Below, piece after piece: positions 11,943-24,260 of a stretch of DNA of 64,000 nt. Position 1 is the first letter of the stretch; each line of letters starts with the position of its first letter. The DNA comes from Selaginella moellendorffii (Eukaryota > Streptophyta > Lycopodiopsida > Selaginellales > Selaginellaceae): the NCBI RefSeq assembly GCF_000143415.4, contig NW_003314315.1, forward strand, positions 248,001-312,000, read 5' to 3'. The position numbers were made by a program, and so were the translations under genes. A model generated the notes under the pieces. It ran no database searches, was not told the origin of the DNA, and saw only the letters and a list, made by a program, of their open reading frames with translations.

Positions 11943-14900
11943 CTAGGAACTTTGCTGCTTCTGCTGCCCCTGTCCCTGTCCCTGATGCTGCTGCTGCTGC
12001 TGCTGCTCCTGCTGTTGTTGGGTCGGACTTATCTGTCCAGCAGTCGGCCTTGCCAGCGACATCATCATCGACCGCAGCTCTCCGACGATGGCTGGAAACG
12101 TTGGCCTCACTGCTGGATCGTCTGCCCAGCAGCGCTCCATCAGGGACTGCCACTCCGGGTCGCAGCTGCTGGGAACCTGGGGGCGCAGCTGATTGCTCAC
12201 GATACCGCCTGGAGAAAGAAAAGCGACGAAAACGTTCGTTGTTGGCGAGCTACACTTGGAAAGAAGAATCTAGAGTAGTTTACCGATGATTGCACCGTAG
12301 TGAAGGTCCGCGTATGGCTCCTCGCCAGTCAGGAGCTCCCACATTACAATGCCAAACGAGAAAACGTCCACCTACATGCGGCAGAGAGCATTTTGCATCA
12401 GGCCAAGCTGAAGTTGGACAAACGTTTACAACCTTTTCCGACACCGAGATGCTTCTTCCATTAAGTAACTCCGGGGCCATCCATGGCAGTGTCCCTCTCA
12501 CTCCGCCGGTAACCATCGTCTTGTGTTTTATCTTGGACAATCCCAAATCTCCCACCTGCGCAACACATTTACGAAGCATAAAACACTATTTGAGTCGTGA
12601 CTGTAACCACGATACCTTACAAACAGGCTTCTGTGAATCCCGCATGTTAACAAGCAGATTCTCTCCTTTGAGGTCGAAATGTATAATCTTCTTGTCGTGG
12701 AGATACTCCATACCAAACGCGGCATCCATGGCTACCAAGAGTCTTCGACGCCGATCCAAGATTCTATAGTACATCCACCCCCGTCAGCTCACAAACCAGC
12801 AAAAGCGCAAGAAAAGATCGCTCACCGCTCTTTTTTGTGCAAGACCTGCTTCAGCGATCCATTAACCATGAATTCCGTGACAGTAGCCAGTGTACCACCT
12901 GGACTGTCTGGTACGACTCCATAAAAGGCAACAACATTTGGATGGTGCAGGTGAGCTAATATACACGCTTCACTCCAGAAATCGTCCTTCTGGAAAACAA
13001 ATTAAAAACGTGGCAATATAACCGAAATGATTGGAATAAGTACCAGCCGATCCTGTTCCGATGGAGGTCCAAAGAAACAACTAGCTTTGATTCTCTTGAT
13101 GGCAACATCTGTTCCGCGCCATTTGCCATGGTAGACGGTACCGAATGTACCCGATCCCAATTCTCGTATTTCTTCCAGATCTGAATGCTTAATTACCTGC
13201 AAACGTGTTGGAAAAACGCACGAGGATTGTACAAGACAACTACTAACCTGTAAACCACGAGCACGGGCGGTAGCTTCCGACTCTACGGCAGAAATGGGAC
13301 GCTCTTCAAGTTCCGGGTCCGCCAAATCGATCAGTGCCGCTTCTATCCTGGAGGTAGTAACATCCGTAACCTCCGTGACTGTGATTTGAAGGTCACTGGT
13401 GTCAAGTGATCTGTCGCACCTGTTACCCTCGGTTTCAGCTACCGCTTTCCTGTTACTGCTTGTCTCTGACACCGAAAGATCGGCCATTTCTTTCATAATG
13501 TGCACTTCAGCGGCAGAAGGCTGAAAGGGCGTGTGGCCCGTATCCCCATCGGTGAGACATATCAGAGGGCCTTCATTGGAGTTGCCGTGCAATGGCCTGG
13601 AGACGGGTGAAGTATCAGAGTAAACTTGTGCACAAGCCTCTAAAGCGTGTGACAACGACGTCGAGGCCGAGCTAGCAGCGATGGACCCTCCAGACATTGT
13701 TGAGGTGCAAGAAGTCTTGCAGAATACTTCGTCGCTCGTGAGCAAGTCCATAAACATGTTGTTGGAGGAGTTCCCGGAATGCACCATCTGCGTGGTAGTG
13801 CTGCTGTCACTGCCACTACCACGACCGCTCTCAACCACAAGAGGTCGCTCGGTCCTTACGGCATGGAGGCTGTCCTCGAGAAAGTTTACTAGTGCATCCG
13901 GCAGCTGAGGCTCCAGCGCCTTACCCGTAAGTTCGGGCTCAGATCTTGGAGCTATCAACGTCGTCAAAGACGGAAGAGGTGTGGACCACCCTGGCAGAGT
14001 AGATGTTCCAGCTCCAGTGCTAACTCCCTGAGTATCCCTGTCCTTCCACTCGGAACTTGACGCTTGAACCATATGATCGGCTAGTTGCCAGCTAACCCCC
14101 CCCTGATGCAGCATACTCTCCTTCATGTTCACCTTAGAAGCAGGAGGCGTCTCTTGTAAGTCTTTTGGACTTGACCTCTCCTGATAGTCATAGGATGGCT
14201 CCGTAGATACTTGCTCAGGCAGTTGCGGAGGGTTTGAATATAGCTCACTGTAAGCCGTAACCTGAGGAAGCACAGGGGAAATTCCCAGTGCATCAGATCC
14301 TACCGCTGTCGACCATACTTGCTGCTTTTGCTGAAAGAGGCTGTCACCTGCATAAGTATAATTGTGCTCAGAAAAAGCAGCCTTCTGAGGTTGCGGCTCC
14401 ACGTATCCCTGAAACTGAGGAATCAATACTGTTTTTCTCTGCACGTCTTGTAGCGCCGCCTGCGAAACCTGAAGCGGTTGTATCACGGACTGCTGAACTT
14501 GCGGAGTCGCCTGAGATACTTGAACGTGTTGCATGACTAGATGGTGACGTGCGGCACTCTCGGAATCGCTTGAAACACTCGGCTCGGTTATAATGTACTG
14601 ACCATGTCCCAACAGATTCCTGTCTACCGGCTCCGAATGCCCGTTGACATATCCATAGTGAAATCCAGAAGCCGGCATCATCGAAGGAAGAATGGTGCCA
14701 TTGGCTAAAGCTGGAACCGACGTATACTGAGCCATGACGGGGACGCCCTGAGAAACCTGAGGTACTCGTACCGCAGCTGGAGAAACCTCCTGAATGCCTT
14801 GCGGGCTCGTGCTTTGTGCTGAAGCGTCTGAACTCTTTCTCGAAGCCCCTTCCATAAGACCATTAACAGCGTCCAGATACTGCTGCTCCGTGTTCTTCAA

Positions 14901-15709
14901 ATCACCAGAACTGTCCCCGATCACATCGTAATCCAGTGACGTGAAAAGAAACACCCTCAGCCTTGCATGCCCGTCCCCAGCTTCTAGCTTGTCAAACTCC
15001 TCCATCATATTCTCGAGGTCCTCCTCCGAGGAAACAGAGACCAGAGCGTCCAGATCCTCGTCGGGAAGCTGGTACTTGATAGCAACAGTCTGTGGCTGAA
15101 TCTCGACCATCTTGAGCATCAAATTCAGATAGCTCGTGTCGCGGGTCACTGCGATCATTCTCGTATCTCCACCGGCATATCTCAATCTCCCATCGCTGGG
15201 CCTGGGAAGAATTTTACCGCCATAACTGCACAGGAGCTTCACTCTCGTTGGCATCTCTTCCGATAAGTTTGACACATGGTCTGCCAAGAACAAAACAACA
15301 AAGAATTTTAAAAAATGAAAAATCATGGAAGGAAGAGCAATTGACCAAAACAACAAAACGTACCATCGTCTCGGCTGGTGTGGGCTGATGATATCGTCAC
15401 GCCTTCCTGCGGCTTGGAAGCTCTCATGAAAACAAATCCTTCTTGGGGAACGTTCGCGGTTGCTTGCAAGTAGGGCCTCACCGACGGAGCTCCTGGATCC
15501 AGCGGCGACATGAAATGGCTCATAGCTTCCGTGGGGTTAGCCCCAGTCGATTGGATGTAGAAACTCATCGGGTCGGCCACCGACACGAAAGAGGCTTGAT
15601 GGAGAGCTCCTGAAACCTCCACAGGAACTGGCGGCGCGTAACCCTCGACCCCTTGATTCGCGAAGGGCCAGGCCGCCATGACTCTCTGATCCATCACTTG
15701 AGCTTCCAC
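11943..15709 (-). CDS. PB1-domain Raf-like MAPKKK (B4-type)
   Basis: Eight exons: 15709-15364, 15280-13248, 13196-13044, 12989-12826, 12763-12616, 12555-12433, 12371-12284, 12208-11943, coding 1,106 aa. A PB1 domain (about residues 125-220, from [19 protein letters not shown]) is followed by a long low-complexity region rich in Q, S and P, then a C-terminal kinase: [45 protein letters not shown]. The DFG triad reads DLG. The tail is a poly-Q run coded by CAG repeats (11950-12025). This architecture defines plant group B4 Raf kinases, which phosphorylate SnRK2s during osmotic stress. The start is shared with a divergent AP-4 gene 352 bp away. Confidence 0.88.
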
Positions 15710-16061
15710 AACCGGCCAAGAACCAAAATATTATAGCTCACCAGAAATTCCGAGGCGACATTTCCAAATCTCGGGAGGATGAGCGCCTAAATCTTGCCGC
15801 GACGCCGACCCGGTGCTCGCTATCGATCGATCCACCGACCGAGGGATGGATCGCTGGAGCGCTCGCTGGAAGATCCCGATGCGCCACCGCCTAGGGAGCG
15901 CAATCCTGGCGCCAGCATCTCCTGCGCCTCGCACAACGATGCATCGATCCCAGAGCCTTCTTAGGGTTTGCTCCCCCTTCTCATTCTGATGCTTTACCGC
16001 ATAGAATAACCTTTTCCCCCGGGTAATAAATGGCCTATAGGGTTCTTGCAAGACCTCCAAA
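15710..16061. promoter_or_regulatory. Short bidirectional promoter between Raf kinase and AP-4 sigma genes
   Basis: Only 352 bp separate the two divergent start codons. A telobox-type TAGGGTTT sits at 15962-15969. No TATA box is obvious. Shared regulation is inferred from the arrangement. Confidence 0.5.
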
Positions 16062-16763
16062 ATGGCGATCCGATTCGTCCTTCTGGTGAACAAGCAGGGC
16101 CAGACGCGATTGGCGCAGTACTACGAGCAGCTCACGATCGACGAGCGCCGGGCGCTGGAAGGCGAGATCGTCCGCAAATGCTTGGCGCGCACGGAGAATC
16201 AGGTATGAGATCTTGCACACAGCGCTTGTGATTTCCTCCAGCGCAGTGTTCGTTTGTAGAGCATCGGAATTACAAGGTCGTGTATCGGCGCTACGCCTCC
16301 CTCTTCTTCCTCATTGGAGTGGACAGCGAAGAGGTAAAAAGAAAGTCTCTCTTGTTTGTGATATTTTCTTCTTGTCTGGCTCGATTTTCTTCTTGCCTAG
16401 CTCGATTTTCGTCTTGTGTAGCTCGATTTTCTTCTTGTCTAGCTCGATCTCACCCCCATTTCTTGTTTTTCTTTGTAGAACGAGCTAGCGATTCTGGAGT
16501 TCATCCATTGCGTGGTGGAGACGATGGATCGCTACTTCGGCAATGTGGTAAGCACGAATTCCATTCTACTCACTTTTGGACAGTCGTACTGATGGATTGA
16601 TCGATGGAATTCGATCGACTCTTGGCAGTGCGAGCTCGATATCATGTACCACTTGGAGAAAGCCCACTTCATCCTCGAAGAAATGGTGATGAATGGCTGC
16701 ATTGTAGAGACCAACAAGAGCAATATCCTGGGGCCTATACAGCTTATGGACAAATCCTTCTAG
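16062..16763 (+). CDS. AP4S: AP-4 adaptor complex sigma subunit
   Basis: Four exons: 16062-16202, 16247-16333, 16479-16547, 16629-16763, coding 143 aa. The protein begins [20 protein letters not shown] and contains [36 protein letters not shown] and a [14 protein letters not shown] end. These distinguish sigma-4 from sigma-1, -2 and -3. It is the small core subunit of the AP-4 complex, which packs vacuolar cargo at the trans-Golgi network without clathrin. Length matches the family. Intron 2 contains a 4 x 21 bp tandem repeat. The gene is divergent from the Raf kinase. Confidence 0.95.
16368..16451. repeat. Intronic minisatellite, 4 x 21 bp
   Basis: Four head-to-tail 21-bp units lie in intron 2 of the AP-4 sigma gene; each has a C(T/G)TCTTG core and ends in CTCGAT plus three more bases. 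Two to three bases vary between units. The array enlarges this intron to 145 bp in a gene whose other introns are shorter. The unit is pyrimidine-rich and ends next to the acceptor tract. Confidence 0.85.
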
Positions 16764-17078
16764 TAAAAAGTACGCGGTGCTTTTTCTTGTCTTTTTACCC
16801 CGAGGTAGATTTCACGCTGCCACGAATTGGAAATCTCGACGTGCTTGGTCGTTTTTGCCAGCGACTGCTAAATAAGTATGGGGATTGAAGAGGGGATTTT
16901 GTTTAAAGCATGTTTAGGTCTTAGGCGCACGCGTGGCCGTTGGATCCCGTTCACATCCAACGGCGGTCTGCTGGGGACGAAGGGCTGAGCTATGGAGGAT
17001 ATGGGGTTTTCGCGCAGCGCCTAGCGCGGGGAGCGCGACCAGCGCGACGAGCTCTTGCGGTGCGAAATTTCGGCAGGG

Positions 17079-19215
17079 ATGGATTCCGAGGGCATGAATC
17101 CGGGGAGCTTCGACGAGAACGACGACGCCGGCAATGGTCCCGAGGAGGAGCAGCAGTACATGGCGCCGTGGGGGGAGGAGCCCGGGGAGGAGGCGGCGGC
17201 GGCGTCGCCGACGCACAGCGGATTCCAGGCTGAGGAGGTGAGCTACGAAGGCAAGGAGCAAGAGCAAGAGCAAGAGCCCGGCGTAAGCCAGGAAGCGAAT
17301 GGCGTGGAGAATGAGTATAGCGGCGGCGATGGCGCTGGGAACGAGCTCGCGGCGACGCAGTACACGGAGTCGTCAGCGCTGGACAAGGATGGGAACCTGG
17401 AGGATGGGTTTGCGGAGACCTCCGAGGACGATGGCGATGGCACTGTGGAGGAGCAATTGGCATTCGTCAAGGAGCTGGAGAAGTTCTTCCGGGAGAGGAG
17501 CATGGAGTTTAAAGCTCCCAAGTTCTATGGAGAGGAGCTCAATTGCCTCAAGTAAGCTTTTAGTTCCATAGCTTGTTCTAAAACTTTTTTTTTTTTTCTC
17601 TGGATGTTTTTCTCTTTGCTGCCAGGTTGTGGAAGGCTGTGATGAAACTGGGAGGATACGAACAGGTTAGTCTCTATATCCCGATTATATATGTTTTGGA
17701 CAATGGAAAGCCGATAGATGTTTTGATCGTCTTTGTGTTTACCAGGTGACCTCTGGAAAGCTTTGGCGTCAAGTCGGCGATTCCTTCAAACCCCCCAAGT
17801 AAGTTGCTTTGCTTTAAGAGCTCATGCCTTTAGCATTGATTCGTGTGTCTTCTTGCTCCTTTAGAACGTGCACAACCATTTCGTGGTCCTTCCGTGGCTT
17901 CTATGAAAAGGTTCACGTATTCTTATGTCTCGTGCATTTCTAAAAGGCGATGCTTTTTCTTTTCTTCCTTGCTTTTTCAGGCACTTCTCGAGTATGAGAA
18001 GTTCACGACGGGAGTTTCGGTCTACCATGATCAACCGGGCGATCCTTCGAGGTCCGAGGACGGTTTGTCTTCGGCCCCTATACAGGTGAGACTTAACTTA
18101 TCGGTTGGAGTTATCGATCCTGACGAAGGTCCTCGTTTGTTCTCGTTTGTTTTCTTATGTAGCCTCCTGGAAGGGCGAGGCGAGATGCAGCGGCAAGAGC
18201 TATGCAGGGATGGCATTCTCAACGTGGGAATGGAGACTTGGTAGAACTGCCCTCGAAGGTATGTTCACGTAAGCTTTCGCTAAGCTAGCATTTGTCTCAG
18301 AGCTTTTACTTCAGGACAAGAGCTCGGCTAGACGTGATAAACGAGGTCAGCCAACATACTTCCCTGTTTTTTTCCTTTGACTAACAGCCTGGTTTTGTTT
18401 TTGTCTCGATAATAGGCTTCTTGAAACGGAAAGATGGTTCTGGCAAAGGGAAGAAGGAGAACAGCTATGACGACTCTCATCTTTCCGCAAAGAAGAAGCT
18501 CGCAAAGCACGAGCCCTTGAAAGGCAAGGCAGTACACAGCGGCCTCGATCTGGACGTGATTGACGAAGGTCCACAAGCCGACTGGGTGAAGATCAATGTC
18601 CATCAAACGGTGAGTTCTTCCTTCCTTCGTAGCTGTTCTTCCTGGTCGATATGGCATACAGTCCGTCGAAAACCCTTCGGGGTTTTGAGTTGTAGAACTG
18701 CATTTAGAGTGGTAGGATTAGTGACGACATGCTCAGGCAGGAGCACTGCTCGTGTGGCAGATGGTAAATTGAAGTTGGCGCAAGTGACCCACTGATCGGA
18801 ACTTCTGGTTGGGCTTGTGAGCAGCGCGAATGCTTTGAGGTGTATGCTCTTGTTCCAGGACTATTGCGAGAGGAGGTGTGTTCTTCTTTTCCTTGGGTTT
18901 GATCTTGTTCTTGATGATCGTTTCGTTTGCTTTGTCAGGTAAGGATACAATGCGAGGCCGGGGGAAGGCTTGTCATTGCTGGAGAACCCGAACAACCTGA
19001 CAATCCTTGGGGAGTTACTGCCTTTAGAAAGGTTTGGGTTTTCTTCTTTCAGCTACCGTTCTCTCCGGGAAGTTTTTTCACATCGATTTGTGCAGGTGAT
19101 TAATCTGCCGCTAAAGATCGATGCTCATCAAACATCGGCCGTTGTTACGCTCCACGGGCAGCTGTTCATCAGAGTTCCATTCGCTCAATCTTCGTCGGAG
19201 CAGCAGCAGTCATGA
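17079..19215 (+). CDS. ARID domain protein with C-terminal alpha-crystallin-like domain (ARID5-type)
   Basis: Eleven exons: 17079-17551, 17626-17665, 17746-17798, 17865-17910, 17981-18085, 18163-18258, 18315-18345, 18416-18609, 18825-18875, 18939-19031, 19096-19215, coding 433 aa. An acidic N-terminus of about 115 aa precedes an ARID DNA-binding domain at about 125-225 (EKFFRERSMEFKAPKFYGEE, LWKAVMKLGGYEQVTSGKLW). A basic KKKLAKHEP-type stretch is followed by a C-terminal Hsp20-like fold (REC-FEVYALVPGLLREEV, VINLPLKID). This domain order is that of Arabidopsis ARID3/4/5 proteins, associated with ISWI chromatin remodelling. The chosen ATG has no in-frame ATG upstream and opens the acidic region. 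Confidence 0.85.
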
Positions 19216-19604
19216 CGAAAGTTCTAGCGAAGAAAAGAAAGAATCAGAAACGAAAGAAAAGAAGAATGATAAAGCGCGAAAGATTTGGAGCTGCTGTGTG
19301 ATTCATTCGTGGGGAAGAAGGCGAAGGGATGTAAATTCTTTTTAATGGAGAAACAACAAAGAAAAAGTATTGCTATGGGTCTACCGTACGATGGGCCGTG
19401 GTGTGTACGGAATCCATAGAGGTCATTTTGTGACCGTTGTGTGTCAAAATTGTCCTCTTTCAAAGTAACAACACCTAATGTGAAGGAAGGGATTGTGAGA
19501 GGAGGGGCTGTGTTTCTTGAGCTAGGGCGCAGCGGCACCTAGGGTTTCACTGCGCATTGGTCGAGGCGCTGCGAGATCGGGGGTAATCGGCTTGGTTTCT
19601 AGCT
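19216..19604. promoter_or_regulatory. Intergenic region with telobox before Aurora kinase
   Basis: A purine-rich 3' UTR of the ARID gene runs to about 19300. TAGGGTTT lies at 19541-19548, 60 bp before the Aurora start codon. Confidence 0.4.
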
Positions 19605-20880
19605 ATGGTGGAGGCGCCAGAGGCTGTCCCCGAGGAGCGGCGATGGAAGCTCGCGGATTTCGACATTGGGAAGCCTCTGGGCCGCGGGAAGTTTGGAAAC
19701 GTGTATCTCGCCAGAGAGAAGAGAGTATGTGTTCTTGCATTACATTTTGCGCTGCTTGATGGTAGCTAACGTTTCTTACTCCCTTGATGTGTAGAGTAAA
19801 TACGTTGTGGCGCTCAAAGTGCTGTTCAAGAACCAGCTCCAGCAGTCGCAAGTCGAGCATCAACTGCGTCGCGAGATTGAGATCCAAAGTCACTTGAGAC
19901 ATCCCAACATTCTCCGTCTCTATGGATATTTCTATGATCAGGTTGGGCATTTCTCGAATTTTTTCTCTTCTCCTTCCAGTAGTTCCTGATGCTCTTGTTT
20001 TGATCACACAGAATAGAGTGTATCTTATACTCGAGTATGCTGCCAAAGGCGAGCTGTACAAGGAACTCCAACGGTGCAAAGTTTTCTCCGAGAAGAGAGC
20101 GGCGACTGTAAGATAACGTCCATATGTTGCCCTGATTTATTGTTTCTTTCTGCAGTACATCGCTTCTTTGGCAAGGGCATTAATGTACTGCCACGAGAAA
20201 CATGTCATCCACAGAGACATCAAGCCAGAAAATCTCCTTATTGGGATGAAGGTAAGCCTTTCTAATTCGTAAAACGAGAAGCGGTTACTAGTTTTGTATC
20301 GGCAGGGTGAACTGAAAATAGCTGACTTTGGGTGGTCAGTCCATACATTTAACCGGAGGCGGACGATGTGTGGAACTCTCGACTATCTCCCTCCAGAAAT
20401 GGGTGTGTACTCTACTGCACTTCGTTTTCGCTCTGGTCGTTGCTAACTGGGAGTTCTTACAGTGGAAAATAAGGAGCACGATGCAAGCGTAGATGTGTGG
20501 AGCTTGGGTGTTCTCTGCTACGAGTTCCTGTTTGGCACTCCTCCTTTCGAAGCTCAGAAACTGTCGGATACCTACAGACGGTACAGAAGAAGACGTATTT
20601 GATTTCTAGCTATTTTACTTTGATCAACCGTGTGCAGCATTGTCCGAGTGGATTTGAAGTTTCCAATCAAGCCAGTGATCTCTACAGCGGCAAAAGATCT
20701 CATATGCCAGGTACTGAACTTCTCACACAAAGAACTTTGCTGATCCATCGTCGTTTGCAGCTTCTATGCAAGGATTCTTCGCAAAGACTTCCTCTGAAAG
20801 AACTTCTCGCTCATCCATGGATTACTGCTAATGCAGATCCATCGGGGATTTATGCTGGCAGTGGTGGAGCTAGTGCATAG
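19605..20880 (+). CDS. AUR: Aurora kinase (plant alpha/beta type)
   Basis: Eight exons: 19605-19724, 19795-19941, 20012-20107, 20156-20251, 20306-20402, 20463-20580, 20638-20710, 20761-20880, coding 288 aa. The kinase starts almost at the N-terminus ([20 protein letters not shown]). VALKVLFK, the helix [49 protein letters not shown] with the activating threonine, DYLPPEM and an HPWI end are all present. The short N-terminal tail fits plant AUR1/2. These kinases phosphorylate histone H3 and act on the mitotic spindle and phragmoplast. No critical residue is missing. Confidence 0.95.
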
Positions 20881-23800
20881 CGAAAGAAATAAAATGGGAA
20901 AGGAAAATCTAATCTGTGAAAAGATTAATATAAAAAACCGTCAAAGAAACTTTGTCTCCAGATTTTTTAGAGTGTTAGTATCTCATAACTTGTTAATGCT
21001 TTTGGTTTGGACACATATTTTAACTTTAATTCTTGAGAAATAAAATTGAATTAGTTCAATTCATTATGGGATTATCTATAATGTGGCAAAACATGTGTTA
21101 AGATTATGTGTTTATTTTTTTTCCAATCATATACAATTATGTAATGCCTTTTTGTCTTGAGTTGTAATATAATATGTTACACAATAAATTTTTCAATATA
21201 AGTTATGTAAATTTAGAGTTTGATTAGTTAAAAAAATTTGCATTCTATAATGTAACTTCTAAAAAATTCAACTTCCACAATTAAATAGTTCAAAATTTAA
21301 TTAATTTTGAAATTTGAATTATATCACAATTTTAAAAAGTTTTTGGTCATGTGAAACATGTTTGGGTGGTATAATATATTTATATATATAAATTTAATTA
21401 AAGATATAATTAGAGGAATTAAATATATAATAAATAAAGTCAATGGTGTTTGAGGCTAAAAAATAAATACCTCGTAAAAAAACTTTATAAATAAAGATAT
21501 AATGATTATTATTTACATAAATTAGGTAATTTTTAAATTCTTAAAAATAATAAATCTTTAAGTTATTAATATACTAACCAAATTTTTTATGACACATATA
21601 TTTTTGTTTTGTAGTGACTAGGCACTATATTAAATAAATAATAAATAATTAAAATATAAAGTTGAATTTTTTTTATAACATTTGCATATTTAAATATTTA
21701 CTACAGTATAGTGGAAATAAGTACATATAGAAGTTGCATTTAGATATGTTTCAACATCAATCACACGGATTTTATTAGCTTCTATGATTGAAAAAGCTGT
21801 GGGTATATCATTGGAGGATATTTACATTGAGATTAGAGTGTATCTGGATGGATAATATATAAATATATAAATAAATACAGTTTTATTAATAAGATATTTT
21901 TATTTATATTTTTTATAAAAATATATTGCTCATGATAAATGGGTTTAATGTTTAACCATTGTAACAAACAATATATTATATCTCTAAACCTGTTTATTGA
22001 CCATCCTTTAAAATTATCATTAATTCAGATTTACAACTATGAAAAAAACTTATTTTTGTGTTTTACTTTTGGTCAACTTAGCCCATGTTAATTTAGATTC
22101 ACAATATTTATTTTTTTGCAACACCACATATAGGAAGTTTGACTCACTCTATTTATCTTTTTTATCCACCCCTCAAAAGAAATTTTAAACATCAAACTTT
22201 ATTTAAATTTGTTGCATTCGTATTTGCTATCAATGTTTAACCTCAATTCAGTATAAAATTTATTCGGCCTCACTATGATAAAGTTAAATATCTCATTCAA
22301 ACTAACTATATTTATCTTAATTTTATTTATATCGTTCATCTTTGCTTTATTACTATATTTATTCATTTTTACTTTATCTAGACTCTTGTTAAACTCTTGT
22401 CTATTACTTTATCCCTTCTTCCAAAAGTTTGAAATGTTAAGGCAAAAAAGAAAAAGTAAAAAAGAAACATTGTGAAAAAAAAGTAAATAAAAAAACATTA
22501 AAAGAGGAATTTTTAGTAGTTAATGGAAATGTATTTAAAGCTTGGAGAATAAAAGTCTTCCTATTTTAAAATGTCATAAGATAAATAAAAAATTCACACC
22601 ACTCAATCTCTTCAACACATGACTCAATTTTTTATATGAAAATCAATAGAAATATCCATACTCTCAAGAAAATATATAAATCCCTTAGTAACAATGATAA
22701 AACAAAAAATTTTAACATCACTCACAACTAGAGATATATATTTAACCCAAAACTCTAACAAAAGTGACTAAACCTTTAGAATAAAGGATTACTTAACACT
22801 AGAACTTAAAAATATGATAACATAGAATAGAAATAAAGAATAAAAAAAGGTTAAGAAAGAGTAAAAAGTAAAGAAAAAAGATCAAAAGGTAAACTAAAAG
22901 ATACTGTGTGAAATTTTTAAATTTGTCTCTAAAGATATTTTTATAGTAATCAGGCTCCTCATCACAATTTAGAATCCACTTAAGCTCATATATATAGTAT
23001 TCCTATGTACTTTATCCTTGAACATTCTCCAAAACTCAAACTATAACTGCAATTGATATTATGATTATGCTTTCATATTAATGGGAGACAATAGGACACT
23101 AGAAACAAAAATATCATGTAATCACATCCTATAGAAGTTGAAGATTGATAATATAATTACACCCTATAGCATAAAAAACTCAATCCAACTGAATAACATT
23201 AATAGCCTCGAGTAACATATTTGTATGGTGGAAAAAGGAAATGCAATGAAGTTCAAAAGGAAGAGAAAATCTAAGTATAACAATAATTAAAAGTTTAGAT
23301 ATGACAAAAAGCTATATAAATCTAGACTTAAAAGAATAAAAATAAGAACAAATAAAGGAATAAGAATAAAAGCAAAATCTTGAACACTATGTAAAGCAGT
23401 GTTAAAAAACTTTACCCTCTAGGAATAAATTATAACTTTACTTCTATCAATGTGAGTGTTCAAGATATGGGAATAAGTATATAAATTAGGGTCTAAACCC
23501 TTTCTTATATACAAGAATGACTAGATATTATAATTAGCATATTATTAATACATAATTTACATATATATTTATATATATGAAATTTTTATTTTATTTTAGT
23601 TTATATGTAAATATTTTTCAAGTTACTTTTCTATTGCTATTTTTGAAAAACATTAGAATACTTTAATAAGTTTTTGCTGGTTAAATTCTTTGCATTCAAG
23701 TTTTATATCTCTGCCAATTTCCAAGAAGTTTCATATGACAAACTTAGAAGAAACTATTCAGATCTCAATAACTAAAAAGCTACTTTCTGGATGATACCAA

Positions 23801-24260
23801 TGATTTCATTGATAGATTGCACAAGAGCCTGGAAAAGTCGTTTACCGCCACAGCTACAATAGCTATGTTGAATGAGAAGTAAAACAGCATATCTGCTTGC
23901 AAGTTTTCTGGCGTGTCCAAAACTTTATTGCCCTCAAAATACTTTCTCTCACATTTTCTCCAACTGAATATAACTCATTCTCAACACAAACTTGAATGAG
24001 GTAACATTGGAACTTGTCAAAGAGTGACCTTGAAATTGTTTTCCCCATTGCAAAACCCTAGCCCCTCTCTTCTCTCTCTTTACACCAAAACGGGAATATG
24101 CCTCGAGTGGCAGGGCATCAGGGTTTCTCGACGATTGAGCTTGGGGGAGAATGCAAGAGCTGGAGTAGCGGCGGCATCGGATCTGCGACTCGGCTGCGGC
24201 CGTGAGTAGCTGCGCAGCTCGAAAATCTCTGGAATTTAGGTCTGTAGGATCTCCTGGTGG
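20881..24260. other. Long AT-rich intergenic region, no gene seen
   Basis: The first 3.1 kb are strongly AT-rich, with only short chance frames and several A/T homopolymers; no transposase, RT or tRNA pattern is visible. From about 24030 the GC content rises; AAACCCTA lies at 24053-24060, about 200 bp before the ubiquitin-ligase start codon, and probably belongs to its promoter or 5' UTR. Confidence 0.5.

Noticed and set aside
16990-17463. Minus-strand frame rich in Pro, Arg and Ser opposite the ARID gene
   Set aside because: Antisense of the acidic low-complexity N-terminus; no independent support.
20881-24030. Possible genes in the AT-rich block
   Set aside because: All frames are short, AT-biased and motif-free; none continues across plausible splice sites.
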